Source of the DNA: Pseudomonas sp. ICMP22404
GTDB taxonomy: Bacteria; Pseudomonadota; Gammaproteobacteria; Pseudomonadales; Pseudomonadaceae
Assembly: GCF_006227205.1 (NCBI RefSeq)
Contig: NZ_VCNG01000001.1
Span: forward strand, 186,001-250,000
Direction: 5' to 3'
DNA: 64,000 nt
Part shown: piece by piece, positions 7,190 to 18,203 of the stretch
Numbering within the stretch: the first letter of the stretch is position 1
How the letters are laid out: the number at the start of each line of letters is the position of its first letter
Notes under the pieces: generated by a model
Seen by the model: only the letters and a program-made list of their open reading frames with translations
What the model was told of the DNA's origin: nothing
The model's database searches: none
Position numbers and translations under genes: made by a program

Positions 7190-9187
7190 TTAGTCTTCCA
7201 GCAATTCTTCAGCCTGACCCAGGATGTTTTCCAGGGTGAACCCGAATTCCTCGAACAACGCCGGGGCAGGCGCCGACTCGCCGTAGGTGGTCATGCCGAT
7301 CACGCGGCCTTCCAGGCCCACGTACTTGTACCAGTAATCGGCATGGGCAGCCTCGATAGCGATTCGGGCGCTGACCTGCAGTGGCAATACCGACTGCTTG
7401 TAGCCGGCGTCCTGGGCATCGAAAACGCTGGTGCAAGGCATGGACACTACGCGCACGTTGCGGCCCTGCTCGGTCAGCTTGTCGTAGGCCTGGACAGCCA
7501 GGCCGACTTCGGAACCGGTGGCGATCAGGATCAGCTCAGGCTCGCCGATGCAATCCTTGAGCACATAACCGCCACGGGCGATCTCGTCGATCTGGCCGAC
7601 TTCGCGGGCCTGATGCTGCAGGTTCTGACGGGAGAAGATCAGCGCCGACGGGCCGTCGTTGCGTTCGATGGCGTACTTCCAGGCCACTGCCGATTCCACG
7701 GCGTCGCATGGGCGCCAGGTGTCCAGGTTCGGGGTGCAACGCAGGCTTGCCAGTTGCTCGATCGGCTGGTGAGTCGGGCCGTCTTCGCCCAGGCCGATGG
7801 AGTCGTGGGTGAATACGTAGAGCACGCGCTTCTTCATCAAGGCCGACATGCGCACGGCATTGCGGGCGTATTCCATGAACATCAGGAAGGTGGCGCCGTA
7901 AGGCACCAGGCCGCCGTGCAGCGCAACGCCGTTCATGATCGCGCTCATGCCGAACTCACGAACGCCGTAGTACATGTAGTTGCCGCTGGCGTCTTCGGCG
8001 GTGACGCCCTTGCAGCCTTTCCACAAGGTCAGGTTGGAACCGGCCAGGTCGGCCGAACCGCCCAGCAGTTCCGGCAGCAATGGACCGAAAGCATTCAGGG
8101 TGTTCTGGCTGGCCTTGCGGCTGGCAATGGTTTCGCCCTTGGCCGCGACTTCGGCGATGTAGGCCGAGGCTTTTTCGGCGAAGTCGGCCGGCAGTTCACC
8201 GCTGAGGCGACGTACCAGTTCGTTGGCCAGCGCAGGGAACTCGGCGGAGTAGGCAGCGAAACGCTGATCCCAGTCGGCTTCGAGGGCACGGCCCTTTTCC
8301 TTGGCATCCCATTCGGCGTAGATGTCTGCCGGAATCTCGAACGGACCGTGCTCCCACTTCAACGCAGCGCGGGTCAGGGCGATTTCCTCGGCACCCAGGG
8401 GAGCGCCGTGGCAGTCTTCCTTGCCTTGCTTGTTCGGCGAGCCGAAACCGATGGTGGTCTTGCAGCAGATCAGGGTCGGCTGGGCGCTCTTGCGGGCCGT
8501 CTCGATGGCGGTCTTGATCTCTTCTGGATCGTGGCCATCGACATTACGGATCACCAGCCAGTTGTAGGCTTCGAAACGTTTCGGCGTGTCATCGGTGAAC
8601 CAGCCTTCGACTTCACCGTCGATGGAAATGCCGTTGTCGTCGTAGAAAGCGATCAGCTTGTCCAGACCCAGGGTGCCGGCCAGGGAAGCGACTTCATGGG
8701 AAATACCTTCCATCATGCAGCCATCACCGAGGAACACATAGGTGTGGTGATCGACAACGTTATGACCCGGACGGTTGAACTGAGCTGCCAGGACTTTTTC
8801 CGCCAGGGCGAAGCCCACGGCATTGGCCAGGCCCTGACCCAGTGGACCGGTGGTGGTTTCCACGCCTGGGGTGTAGCCGTATTCGGGGTGACCCGGGGTG
8901 CGGCTGTGCAATTGACGGAAGTTCTTCAGGTCATCGATCGACAGATCGTAGCCGGTCAGGTGCAGCAGCGAGTAGATCAACATCGAGCCGTGGCCGTTGG
9001 ACAGCACGAAGCGGTCACGGTCAGCGAAGGATGGATTGCTCGGGCTGTGTTTGAGGTAGTCGCGCCACAGCACCTCGGCGATATCCGCCATGCCCATCGG
9101 GGCACCTGGGTGGCCGCTGTTGGCTTTCTGCACGGCATCCATGCTGAGGGCACGAATGGCATTGGCACGCTCACGACGGCTGGGCAT
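7190..9187 (-). CDS. tkt: Transketolase
   Basis: The thiamine-diphosphate enzyme of the pentose phosphate pathway moves two-carbon units between sugar phosphates. The 665 residues are full length: N-terminal [20 protein letters not shown], the diphosphate-binding motif [12 protein letters not shown] with DDNGISIDG, and the pyrimidine-domain stretch [17 protein letters not shown]. The ATG at 9187 is the start (MPSRRERAN); an upstream in-frame extension has no ribosome site. First gene of the minus-strand carbon block, divergent from the ArsR-type regulator. Confidence 0.97.
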   Translation of the reverse strand: MPSRRERANAIRALSMDAVQKANSGHPGAPMGMADIAEVLWRDYLKHSPSNPSFADRDRFVLSNGHGSMLIYSLLHLTGYDLSIDDLKNFRQLHSRTPGHPEYGYTPGVETTTGPLGQGLANAVGFALAEKVLAAQFNRPGHNVVDHHTYVFLGDGCMMEGISHEVASLAGTLGLDKLIAFYDDNGISIDGEVEGWFTDDTPKRFEAYNWLVIRNVDGHDPEEIKTAIETARKSAQPTLICCKTTIGFGSPNKQGKEDCHGAPLGAEEIALTRAALKWEHGPFEIPADIYAEWDAKEKGRALEADWDQRFAAYSAEFPALANELVRRLSGELPADFAEKASAYIAEVAAKGETIASRKASQNTLNAFGPLLPELLGGSADLAGSNLTLWKGCKGVTAEDASGNYMYYGVREFGMSAIMNGVALHGGLVPYGATFLMFMEYARNAVRMSALMKKRVLYVFTHDSIGLGEDGPTHQPIEQLASLRCTPNLDTWRPCDAVESAVAWKYAIERNDGPSALIFSRQNLQHQAREVGQIDEIARGGYVLKDCIGEPELILIATGSEVGLAVQAYDKLTEQGRNVRVVSMPCTSVFDAQDAGYKQSVLPLQVSARIAIEAAHADYWYKYVGLEGRVIGMTTYGESAPAPALFEEFGFTLENILGQAEELLED

Positions 9188-9379
9188 CGCTGATCTCCTG
9201 GGTTTGAATAACGAAACTGAAAAAAGGCGTGCATTTTCCCTCACCCACCCGCCCGGGGCAATGAGAGATAGTCATCCAGAGCGGTTTTTCCGGTGGATAA
9301 AGTCGCTTTCGCCAGGTGAAACCTTTCCGCTGATGGTGTGTAGAGTAAAGCCCGTTTCCAGAAGTGCCATTTATCGAGC

Positions 9380-9401
9380 AATATCAAAACTTTTTGATAT
9401 T
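9380..9401. promoter_or_regulatory. Perfect palindrome upstream of the ArsR/SAM-fold regulator
   Basis: Arms AATATCAAAA (9380-9389) and TTTTGATATT (9392-9401) around CT, 41 bases before the regulator start. The position and symmetry fit an ArsR-family operator. It could autoregulate the regulator-metK operon; the tkt start is about 190 bases away on the other strand. Binding is inferred. Confidence 0.65.
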
Positions 9402-9442
9402 GACCTTGCGGTGTTCCAGACCCATCACTAGACTGCCGCCCT

Positions 9443-10438
9443 ATGAACTTACGCGTGCCGTCCATTCGCCATGAAGACAGCGATGAACTGGCGGCCCTTT
9501 GCAAGGCCGGCGGTGATCCGCTGCGGCTCAATGTATTGCGTGCACTGGCCAACGATTCGTTCGGCGTGCTGGAGCTGGCGCAGATCTTCGGCATCGGCCA
9601 ATCTGGCATGAGCCATCACCTCAAGGTCCTGGCCCAGGCCGACCTGGTGGCAACCCGCCGCGAAGGCAACGCCATTTTCTACCGCCGCGCCCTGCCCCAC
9701 ACCGATCTGTTGGGTGGCAAGTTGCATGCGGCATTGCTGGACGAAGTGGACGAGCTGCACCTGCCGGCGGACGTGCAGGCGCGCATCGCCCAGGTGCACG
9801 GGCAACGGGCCGCAGCCAGCCAGGATTTTTTCGCACGGGTAGCGGAAAAGTTCCGGGCCCAGCAGGACCTGATCGCGGGACTGCCGCAATACCGTGAGAG
9901 CGTCGTGGCGCTGCTCGACAAGCTGAGCTTCGGGCCTGCCGCCACCGCCATTGAAGTGGGTCCCGGCGACGGTGCCTTCCTGCCGGAACTGGCGCGGCGC
10001 TTCAGCCAGGTGACGGCGCTGGACAACAGTCCGGCCATGCTCGAACTGGCGCGCCAGGTATGCGAACGTGAACAGCTGACTCATGTCAGCCTGCAACTGG
10101 CCGATGCCTTGGAAGGTGTAAGTCTGCAGGCCGATTGCGTCGTATTGAATATGGTACTGCATCATTTTGCCGCACCGGCCGATGCGCTCAGGCACATGGC
10201 CGGCCTGCTGCAACCAGGCGGTAGCCTGTTGGTGACAGAGTTATGCAGCCACAACCAGAGTTGGGCCAGGGAGGCCTGCGGTGATCTATGGTTGGGGTTT
10301 GAACAGGACGATCTGGCCCGTTGGGCCACCGCTGCGGGCCTCGTGCCCGGGGAAAGCCTCTATGTAGGCTTACGTAATGGTTTCCAGATCCAGGTTCGCC
10401 ATTTTCAGCGACCGGCTGGCGACACTCACCATCGGTAA
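9443..10438 (+). CDS. ArsR-family regulator fused to a SAM-dependent methyltransferase domain (SahR-like)
   Basis: Residues about 10-90 form a winged helix of ArsR type (LRLNVLRALANDSFGVLELAQ, then GIGQSGMSHHLKVL). Residues about 130-320 are a class I methyltransferase fold with the SAM-binding motif IEVGPGDGAFLPELA and LQPGGSLLVTEL. No metal-binding Cys motif is present in the DNA-binding domain. ArsR regulators of this architecture beside SAM-cycle genes have been described as SahR, sensing S-adenosylhomocysteine. It lies 19 bases before metK. The likely role is control of the methyl cycle; catalytic activity of the methyltransferase fold is uncertain. Confidence 0.85.
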   Translation: MNLRVPSIRHEDSDELAALCKAGGDPLRLNVLRALANDSFGVLELAQIFGIGQSGMSHHLKVLAQADLVATRREGNAIFYRRALPHTDLLGGKLHAALLDEVDELHLPADVQARIAQVHGQRAAASQDFFARVAEKFRAQQDLIAGLPQYRESVVALLDKLSFGPAATAIEVGPGDGAFLPELARRFSQVTALDNSPAMLELARQVCEREQLTHVSLQLADALEGVSLQADCVVLNMVLHHFAAPADALRHMAGLLQPGGSLLVTELCSHNQSWAREACGDLWLGFEQDDLARWATAAGLVPGESLYVGLRNGFQIQVRHFQRPAGDTHHR

Positions 10439-10457
10439 CTTGTAGGAAAACATCGAG

Positions 10458-11648
10458 ATGAGCGAATACTCCCTTTTCACCTCCGAGTCCGTGTCTGAAG
10501 GGCATCCGGACAAAATCGCCGACCAGATTTCTGATGCGGTGCTGGACGCCATCATTGCTGAAGACAAGTTCGCCCGCGTGGCGTGCGAGACTCTGGTGAA
10601 AACGGGCGTGGCGATCATCGCCGGCGAAGTCACTACCTCGGCCTGGGTCGACCTGGAACAGATCGTCCGCGACGTCATCCTGGGCATCGGCTACAACAGC
10701 TCCGACGTCGGCTTCGACGGCGCGACCTGCGGCGTGATGAACATCATCGGCAAGCAATCGGTGGACATCGCCCAAGGCGTTGACCGCAGCAAGCCGGAAG
10801 ACCAGGGTGCTGGCGACCAGGGCTTGATGTTCGGCTATGCCAGCAACGAAACCGACGTGCTGATGCCAGCCCCGATCACCTTCTCGCACCAACTGGTGCA
10901 GCGCCAGGCCGAAGCTCGCAAATCCGGCCTGCTGCCGTGGCTGCGTCCGGATGCCAAGTCCCAGGTCACCTGCCGTTACGAAAATGGCAAGGTGGTGGGT
11001 ATCGACGCAATCGTGCTGTCGACCCAACACAACCCTGAAGTTTCCTACAGGGACCTGCGCGAAGGCGTGATGGAGCTGATCGTCAAGCACGTGCTGCCTG
11101 CCGAGCTGCTGAACAAGGACACCCAGTTCCACATCAACCCGACCGGCAACTTCATCATCGGTGGCCCGGTAGGCGACTGCGGCCTGACCGGTCGCAAGAT
11201 CATCGTCGACAGCTACGGCGGCATGGCCCGTCACGGCGGTGGCGCATTCTCCGGCAAGGATCCATCGAAGGTTGACCGTTCAGCGGCCTACGCCGGTCGC
11301 TATGTGGCCAAGAACATCGTCGCCGCCGGCCTGGCCGAGCGCTGCGAGATCCAGGTTTCCTACGCCATCGGCGTTGCCCAGCCTACGTCGATCTCGCTGA
11401 ACACCTTCGGCACTGGCAAGATCAGCGACGACAAGATCATCAAGCTGGTCCGTGAAGTGTTCGACCTGCGTCCATACGCCATCACCACCATGCTCGACCT
11501 GCTGCACCCGATGTATCAGGAAACCGCAGCCTACGGCCACTTCGGTCGCACGCCGCAAACCAAGACTGTCGGTGGCGACACCTTCACCACCTTCACCTGG
11601 GAAAAAACCGACCGCGCCGACGCCCTGCGCGCCGCTGCCGGCCTGTAA
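10458..11648 (+). CDS. metK: S-adenosylmethionine synthase
   Basis: It makes S-adenosylmethionine from methionine and ATP in the cytoplasm. The 396 residues carry the MetK signatures [19 protein letters not shown] at the N-terminus (His and Asp for ATP), [12 protein letters not shown] in the middle and [16 protein letters not shown] (P-loop-like). Start ATG after TAGGAAAACATCGAG. It is probably cotranscribed with the upstream SahR-like regulator, and is closed by a strong terminator. Confidence 0.98.
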   Translation: MSEYSLFTSESVSEGHPDKIADQISDAVLDAIIAEDKFARVACETLVKTGVAIIAGEVTTSAWVDLEQIVRDVILGIGYNSSDVGFDGATCGVMNIIGKQSVDIAQGVDRSKPEDQGAGDQGLMFGYASNETDVLMPAPITFSHQLVQRQAEARKSGLLPWLRPDAKSQVTCRYENGKVVGIDAIVLSTQHNPEVSYRDLREGVMELIVKHVLPAELLNKDTQFHINPTGNFIIGGPVGDCGLTGRKIIVDSYGGMARHGGGAFSGKDPSKVDRSAAYAGRYVAKNIVAAGLAERCEIQVSYAIGVAQPTSISLNTFGTGKISDDKIIKLVREVFDLRPYAITTMLDLLHPMYQETAAYGHFGRTPQTKTVGGDTFTTFTWEKTDRADALRAAAGL

Positions 11649-11658
11649 TACCTGCTGT

Positions 11659-11703
11659 CATGAAAAAGCCCCTGGCGACTTGGTCGCCAGGGGCTTTTTC
11701 ATG
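11659..11703. terminator. Terminator after metK
   Basis: A 21-base perfect inverted repeat (11659-11679 and 11683-11703) with core GCCCCTGGCGAC and A/T-rich base (GAAAAA / TTTTTC). Symmetric, so it can also end the convergent LysE-type gene. Confidence 0.85.
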
Positions 11704-11737
11704 TCTGGTATCAGCTGCCACAAGAGCCAGCAGACCT

Positions 11738-12358
11738 TCAGGAACGCCGCGCCACCAGCAGGAACGAAGCCGCGCTCGCCAACAGCCCCGCACACATTCG
11801 GTTGAACAAGCGCTTGCCACTGGGCTGGGAAAACAGCTTTCGCGCATAAATGCCCATGTAGCAATACAACCCGATGGCAATGCACTCCAACGTCAGGAAC
11901 AGCCCACCCAATACGGCGAATTGCTGGGTGACGGTGCCCGAGCGATCAACGAACTGCGGCAAAAACGCGGTAAACAACAGGATCGCCTTGGGATTGCCAA
12001 TTGCCACCAGGAACTCCTGGCGTGCCAGTTGCCCCATGCCCCTCGAACCCATCGCGGCTTCGCTACCGGCCTCGGGTCGAGCCAGCCACAACTGCACGGC
12101 GAGGTAGAACAGGTACCCGGCCCCCACGAGCTTGATCCCCAGGAACAACAACTCCGAGGTATGCAGCACAGCCGTCAGCCCCACCGCCGCCAAGGCGATC
12201 ATGATGGCGAACGCCAGCAGCCGACCAATACCGCCGCCGCACGCCCGGACGAAGCCATAACGCGAGGCGTTGCTGATGGATAACAGGTTATTCGGCCCTG
12301 GCGCCATGTTCAGGGCGAAACAGGCCGGAATGAAAACAGCGAGTGTCGTCAGCTCCAT
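11738..12358 (-). CDS. LysE family amino-acid exporter
   Basis: The 206-residue inner-membrane protein has about six hydrophobic segments. The LysE/RhtB signature is at the N-terminus: FALNMAPGPNNLLSISNASRYG. GNPKAILLFTAFLPQF in the middle is the second family hallmark. Members export amino acids or homoserine lactones; the substrate here is unknown. Start ATG at 12358 with GGAGTGCCCCCG upstream. Convergent with metK. Confidence 0.9.
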   Translation of the reverse strand: MELTTLAVFIPACFALNMAPGPNNLLSISNASRYGFVRACGGGIGRLLAFAIMIALAAVGLTAVLHTSELLFLGIKLVGAGYLFYLAVQLWLARPEAGSEAAMGSRGMGQLARQEFLVAIGNPKAILLFTAFLPQFVDRSGTVTQQFAVLGGLFLTLECIAIGLYCYMGIYARKLFSQPSGKRLFNRMCAGLLASAASFLLVARRS

Positions 12359-12532
12359 CGGGGGCACTCCTGGCAGCGCGGATCGGGAGGTCCATTCTGC
12401 GCCGGCCAGCAATGGGTTCAAGAGACAGTTTCGCAATCAAATCGCGCCCCACTGTACCGCCGTAGCGGAGCCATCAGCCTTGGCAAAATCCGGTAACCAT
12501 CCAACCCTCGCCTCCTCTGCGTCAGTGACTAG

Positions 12533-14239
<1,707 letters not shown>

Positions 14240-14328
14240 CATTGTCCCGCGCAGTTGAACCCAAGGGGCGAACGTGCGTTCCAACAGCGCATCTGGACCG
14301 ACCGCTCGCAAGTTTTTACGGAGTTGCT

Positions 14329-14724
14329 ATGAATTTCCTGCCCCCTTTTGCCCTGCTGGTGTTGTGCGCCACCCTGGCCGCGCCCCTGATGGCGGACGAG
14401 CAAACCCCGGAACTTACCGGTTGCGCAGCCAAGCGCCAGGGCATCATCAACCAGATCGAACTGGCCAAGTCCCGAGGCAATGCAGAGCAGCAGGCAGGCC
14501 TGGAAACCGCCCTGAATGAAGTCACCACCCATTGCACCGACGCATCCTTGCGCAAGGAGCGTGAAACCAAGGTGCTCGATGCCAAGCACGAAGTCAGCCG
14601 CCGCCAGGCCGACCTGGAAAAAGCCATGAAAAAAGGCGACCCCGAGCGGATCAACAAGCGCAAGGACAAACTGGCTGCCTCCCGCAAGGAACTGCAGGAA
14701 GCGGTGGATGAGTTGGATAAATAA
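14329..14724 (+). CDS. DUF1090 family periplasmic protein
   Basis: The 131-residue precursor has a signal peptide (MNFLPPFALLVLCATLAAPLMA). The mature part is highly charged and helical (RETKVLDAKHEVSRRQADLE), with a Cys in TGCAAKRQGI and another in HCTDASL, matching the DUF1090 (YqjC) pattern. A periplasmic coiled-coil is likely; function unknown. The start is preceded by ACGGAGTTGCT. Confidence 0.8.
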   Translation: MNFLPPFALLVLCATLAAPLMADEQTPELTGCAAKRQGIINQIELAKSRGNAEQQAGLETALNEVTTHCTDASLRKERETKVLDAKHEVSRRQADLEKAMKKGDPERINKRKDKLAASRKELQEAVDELDK

Positions 14725-14727
14725 GCG

Positions 14728-14812
14728 GCAAGCTTCGAGCTACAAGCTTCAAGTAACGGCAGACCGTGAGCCCTTTATTTGCAGCTTGTAGCTGGCAATT
14801 TGAAGCTGCCTC
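14728..14812. repeat. Imperfect inverted repeat of the AGCTTGTAGCT type
   Basis: GCTACAAGCTTCAAG near 14738-14753 and GCAGCTTGTAGCT near 14781-14793 form an imperfect inverted pair. This sequence type is common between pseudomonad genes and unrelated to the main REP family. It lies between convergent genes. Confidence 0.55.
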
Positions 14813-14815
14813 ACC

Positions 14816-15265
14816 TCAATGATCCCGAAATTCCTTATGACAGGCACTGCAGGCATCCTCGACCTTCTGCACCGCAGGCCCCAAGTAACTGGCGCTGTAG
14901 GGCTGAACCTTGCTGGCCGTTACCAACTCCCCGGTGGCCGCTTCAAGATTGTGAGCCAGTTCCTGGAAACGTGCCTGCTTCTGCCAGACTTCATCTTTGG
15001 CGCTGGTGTGGTCCTGCTCGCGTACTGGCGGGAAGTGTTTCCACGGTTCATGGGACAGTTGGTCAAGCTGCACGGCACCCTCGGCGAAGCGCGCACCGTC
15101 GAACGGAACCCGGCCACGCAACATGCCGCCCAACTCTTCGTTGGTCTTGAGCATTTGCTTGAAAATAGCCTTGCGCTGGCCCAGTGGGGAGTTGGGATCG
15201 ACACCGCCGCAGGCGGACAGCATCAGACAGACCAGCATGACCATGGAAAATCGTTTTACAAGCAT
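14816..15265 (-). CDS. Cytochrome c' family lipoprotein
   Basis: The 149-residue precursor has a lipoprotein-type signal ending LMLSAC (lipid Cys 19). The mature part is a four-helix cytochrome c' with a single C-terminal heme motif CSACH followed by KEFRDH. The heme would bind to the two Cys, with His as axial ligand. Cytochromes c' handle nitric oxide or minor electron transfer; the specific role is unknown. A longer in-frame start upstream (MVFTDDPR) lacks the signal peptide at its N-terminus, so 15265 is chosen. Divergent from mltA. Confidence 0.85.
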   Translation of the reverse strand: MLVKRFSMVMLVCLMLSACGGVDPNSPLGQRKAIFKQMLKTNEELGGMLRGRVPFDGARFAEGAVQLDQLSHEPWKHFPPVREQDHTSAKDEVWQKQARFQELAHNLEAATGELVTASKVQPYSASYLGPAVQKVEDACSACHKEFRDH

Positions 15266-15390
15266 CTTGGCCTCGGGACAGGAAACGGCGGTTAGTATCC
15301 TCGGGTCATCGGTAAAGACCAATGGCCTTATTTACAATACGGGTTGTTCGAATGCCTGACAGCGCTCGAATGACTGCAAGGAAAAATTTC

Positions 15391-16578
15391 ATGAACAGCC
15401 GCTTCAAGACCTGGCACAAAGGCCTGGCGTTGACCCTACCGCTGATCGCACTGTTGGCCGGGTGCAATCGCGGCGAAAAGGTCGAAGAGCCTCGGACGCA
15501 TGCCCTCGCGACGTATGTCAGTGCCTCCTGGGAAGCGCTGCCGGTGGTATCAGATGAAGACCTGCTGGCCGGTTTCGGCTCCTGGCGCAGCGCGTGCACC
15601 CGGCTCAAGGCCGACACGACCTGGGGGCCGACCTGTGCGGCGGCTACCAATGTGCCGCAGACCGCTTCCTCTGTGCGCAATTTCCTGAAACAGAACCTGG
15701 ACGTCTACGGCCTGCGCTCGGGGGACAACAGCCCCAATGGCCTGATCACTGGTTATTACGAGCCGGTCTACCCGGGCAGCCTCACCCAGACCGCCAGTGC
15801 CAACATTCCGGTGTACGGCGTACCGGAAGACATGATCATCGTCGCGCTGGACAGCCTCTACCCCGAGCTCAAGGGCAAACGCCTGCGCGGTCGCCTCGAA
15901 GGCCGGGTGCTCAAGCCCTACGACGACGCGGCCACCATCGAAACCAACGGCGTGAAGGCCCCCGTCATCGCCTGGCTGACGGACCCGATGAACCTGCAAT
16001 TCCTGCAGATCCAGGGCTCGGGCCGTATTCGGCTCGATGACGGTCGCCAGTTGCGCATCGGCTATGCCGACCAGAACGGTCACCCTTACCGGCCAATCGG
16101 ACGCTGGCTGGTCGAACAGGGCGAACTGAAGAAAGAAGACGTGACCATGGGCACCATCAGTGCCTGGGCCAAGGCCCATCCGACCCGCATCCCCGAATTG
16201 CTGGGCAGCAACCCCAGCTATGTGTTTTTCAACCGCAACCCCGACAGCAACGAAGGTCCGCGGGGCTCGTTGAATGTGCCGCTGACCGCCGGCTATAGCG
16301 TAGCGGTGGATCGCAAGGTCATTCCGCTGGGCAGCCTGCTGTGGCTCTCAACGACCCGCCCCGACGGCAGCGCATTGAACCGACCGGTCGCGGCCCAGGA
16401 CACCGGCGGCGCCATTGCCGGTGAAGTACGGGCGGACCTGTTCTGGGGCACCGGCGACGCCGCGGGGCAATTGGCCGGGGACATGAAACAACAGGGGCAG
16501 ATCTGGATGTTGTGGCCCAAGGGCATGGCGTTGCCGCAAGTGCCACAGGTGGCGAATGCCGTCACCGCCAATCCCTGA
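15391..16578 (+). CDS. mltA: Membrane-bound lytic murein transglycosylase A
   Basis: The 395-residue lipoprotein cleaves peptidoglycan glycan strands, releasing anhydromuropeptides. Its signal is KGLALTLPLIALLAGC (lipid Cys 25). The MltA domain shows GLITGYYEPVYPGS and IQGSGRIRL. The C-terminal 3D domain shows VAAQDTGGAIAGEVRADLFWG with the conserved Asp residues, one of which is the catalytic acid in the E. coli enzyme. The ATG at 15391 is preceded by AAGGAAAAATTTC. Confidence 0.95.
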   Translation: MNSRFKTWHKGLALTLPLIALLAGCNRGEKVEEPRTHALATYVSASWEALPVVSDEDLLAGFGSWRSACTRLKADTTWGPTCAAATNVPQTASSVRNFLKQNLDVYGLRSGDNSPNGLITGYYEPVYPGSLTQTASANIPVYGVPEDMIIVALDSLYPELKGKRLRGRLEGRVLKPYDDAATIETNGVKAPVIAWLTDPMNLQFLQIQGSGRIRLDDGRQLRIGYADQNGHPYRPIGRWLVEQGELKKEDVTMGTISAWAKAHPTRIPELLGSNPSYVFFNRNPDSNEGPRGSLNVPLTAGYSVAVDRKVIPLGSLLWLSTTRPDGSALNRPVAAQDTGGAIAGEVRADLFWGTGDAAGQLAGDMKQQGQIWMLWPKGMALPQVPQVANAVTANP

Positions 16579-16601
16579 GGAGGGTATTGTCTGTGCCGAC
16601 G

Positions 16602-16697
16602 CCTTCGCGAGCAGGCTCGCTCCCACAGTTGATCTTCAGTGGACAACGATTTTGTGAACACCCGAAATCAATGTGGGAGCGAGCCCTGCTCGCGAAG
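16602..16697. repeat. REPIN-like repeat pair
   Basis: CGCGAGCAGGCTCGCTCCCAC at the left (16607-16626) and its inverted copy with one extra C (GAGCCCTGCTCGCGAAG) at the right. Lies between the convergent mltA and MAPEG genes. Confidence 0.88.
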
Positions 16698-16731
16698 GGG
16701 CCTCCACGGCCCCGGGACTCAACAGCCAGGC

Positions 16732-17115
16732 TCAGACAGAAACACAGAAGAAACTGACGATCAGCCCCACTCCCACGAACCACACCAGCGACCGCAGAAT
16801 CGCCCAGTCCGCCAGGTAGCAAATGATGTACAGCAGGCGGCTGGTGATGAACAACACCGCCAGCACATTGATGGTCACCAGCTCGGCGTTGCCGGCCAAG
16901 TGCGCAACAATCACCGCGGCAGCGAATGCCGGGGCAATTTCAAAGCTGTTGAGCTGCGCGGCGTACGCGCGCCGGGGAAAGCCCTCTAGCGTCTCCAGGA
17001 AGTCCCGCGGATCGTGGTTGTCTCGCAGCCGGTATCGTCCACCGATCTTGGCGATGGCGATACACAGGTAAGGCAGGATGATGGCGATCAAAATACACCA
17101 CAGGGCAACCGTCAT
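16732..17115 (-). CDS. MAPEG family membrane protein
   Basis: The 127-residue inner-membrane protein has four predicted helices. The MAPEG pattern is present: RDNHDPRDFLETLEGFPRRA, then AQLNSFEIAPAFAAAV (the FExxP-like segment) and NVLAVLFITSRLLYII. Bacterial MAPEG proteins are related to eicosanoid and glutathione enzymes, but the function of this subgroup is unknown. It is 50 bases downstream of the DMT transporter gene. Confidence 0.88.
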   Translation of the reverse strand: MTVALWCILIAIILPYLCIAIAKIGGRYRLRDNHDPRDFLETLEGFPRRAYAAQLNSFEIAPAFAAAVIVAHLAGNAELVTINVLAVLFITSRLLYIICYLADWAILRSLVWFVGVGLIVSFFCVSV

Positions 17116-17165
17116 GACGCAGTTCCTTCTTTGAGTTTATGGAGAATCGAAAATCGGGAAGTTGC

Positions 17166-17999
17166 TCAGAATTTCATCACCAGCATGCCAATCAGCACCA
17201 GCCCGCAGGCTAAGAGCCGCGGCCGACCGAAAGGTTCTTTCAGGTAGCGCATACCGAACAGCACCACCAGGATCACACTGATCTCCCGCAGCGCCGCCGC
17301 TTCGGCGATCGACCCCAGTTGCATGGCCCAGAGCACCAGAGCGTAGCTGAACAACACGCAGAGTCCGACCGCCAACCCGAGCCGCCACTGTTCGCGCCAG
17401 AACCGCACGAACGCCGGTCGTTTGCTCACCACGGCCAATAGCGGGAATGGCCAGGCGCAGAACAGGGTGATCCAGACCAGGTAGTCCAGCGGATGGGACC
17501 AGCGCCGCAGGGCCTGGCCATCGATGTAGGTGTAGCAGCCGATGCACAAGCCGATCAGCAACACCACCGGCAGCATCGACCAGGGCAGTCGCTCGCCACC
17601 CCCACCCTGCCACAACAGGCACAACATGCCGAACGGGATCAGCAGAATGCCGAGGGTCTGCTGAGTCGTCAGCACTTCGCCGGCAAAGACCAGTGTCAGA
17701 GCCAATACCACCAGCGGCGACAAACCGCGCATCAACGGATAGACCAGCCCCAGGTCCCCGACCCGATACGCCTGGATCAGCAGATAGCGATACAACAGTT
17801 CAAAGGCTGCCGACGCCAGGATCCACGGCCAGATTTCCATCGGCGGCAGCACCACGAAGCCCAGGGCCGACACGGCGAACAGCAGCGCGACGCTGTCCAT
17901 GCACGCCACCACCAGAAGACGCTCGCCACTGAATTTGATCAACGTATTCCAGGCGGCATGCAGCAGCGCAGCCACCAACACCAGAGCCGTTGCAAGCAC
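17166..17999 (-). CDS. DMT/EamA family transporter
   Basis: The 277-residue inner-membrane protein has about ten helices in two EamA-like halves (LHAAWNTLIKFSGER at the N-terminus; AEAAALREISVILVVLFG in the second half). Substrate unknown; EamA members export metabolites. A GTG start at 17999 is chosen because AAGGAGC lies just upstream and the preceding in-frame sequence is hydrophilic and not membrane-like. Confidence 0.85.
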   Translation of the reverse strand: MLATALVLVAALLHAAWNTLIKFSGERLLVVACMDSVALLFAVSALGFVVLPPMEIWPWILASAAFELLYRYLLIQAYRVGDLGLVYPLMRGLSPLVVLALTLVFAGEVLTTQQTLGILLIPFGMLCLLWQGGGGERLPWSMLPVVLLIGLCIGCYTYIDGQALRRWSHPLDYLVWITLFCAWPFPLLAVVSKRPAFVRFWREQWRLGLAVGLCVLFSYALVLWAMQLGSIAEAAALREISVILVVLFGMRYLKEPFGRPRLLACGLVLIGMLVMKF

Positions 18000-18203
18000 G
18001 GCACGCTCCTTATCCCCACGGGCAGCGGGGCGATGAATTGATTCGCGATCCGTCCGCAGCTGTTTATACTGCAAGCGACCACGCCGCATTCAGTTGCGCA
18101 TAGCCAATTCCAATAATTCTGTCGTTGCCCCTCTTATGTTATGCGGGCCACGGCATGCGTATGCCTGATCAGAGCGTCAAGACTACAGACAGAGACCTCG
18201 CGC

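Noticed and set aside
4734-7193. An 819-codon open frame on the plus strand
   Set aside because: It is antisense to pgk and epd, with a low-complexity His/Gly/Val-rich translation typical of the mirror frame of GC-rich genes.
7106-9193. A 695-codon open frame on the plus strand
   Set aside because: Fully antisense to tkt; the transketolase on the minus strand has all family motifs.
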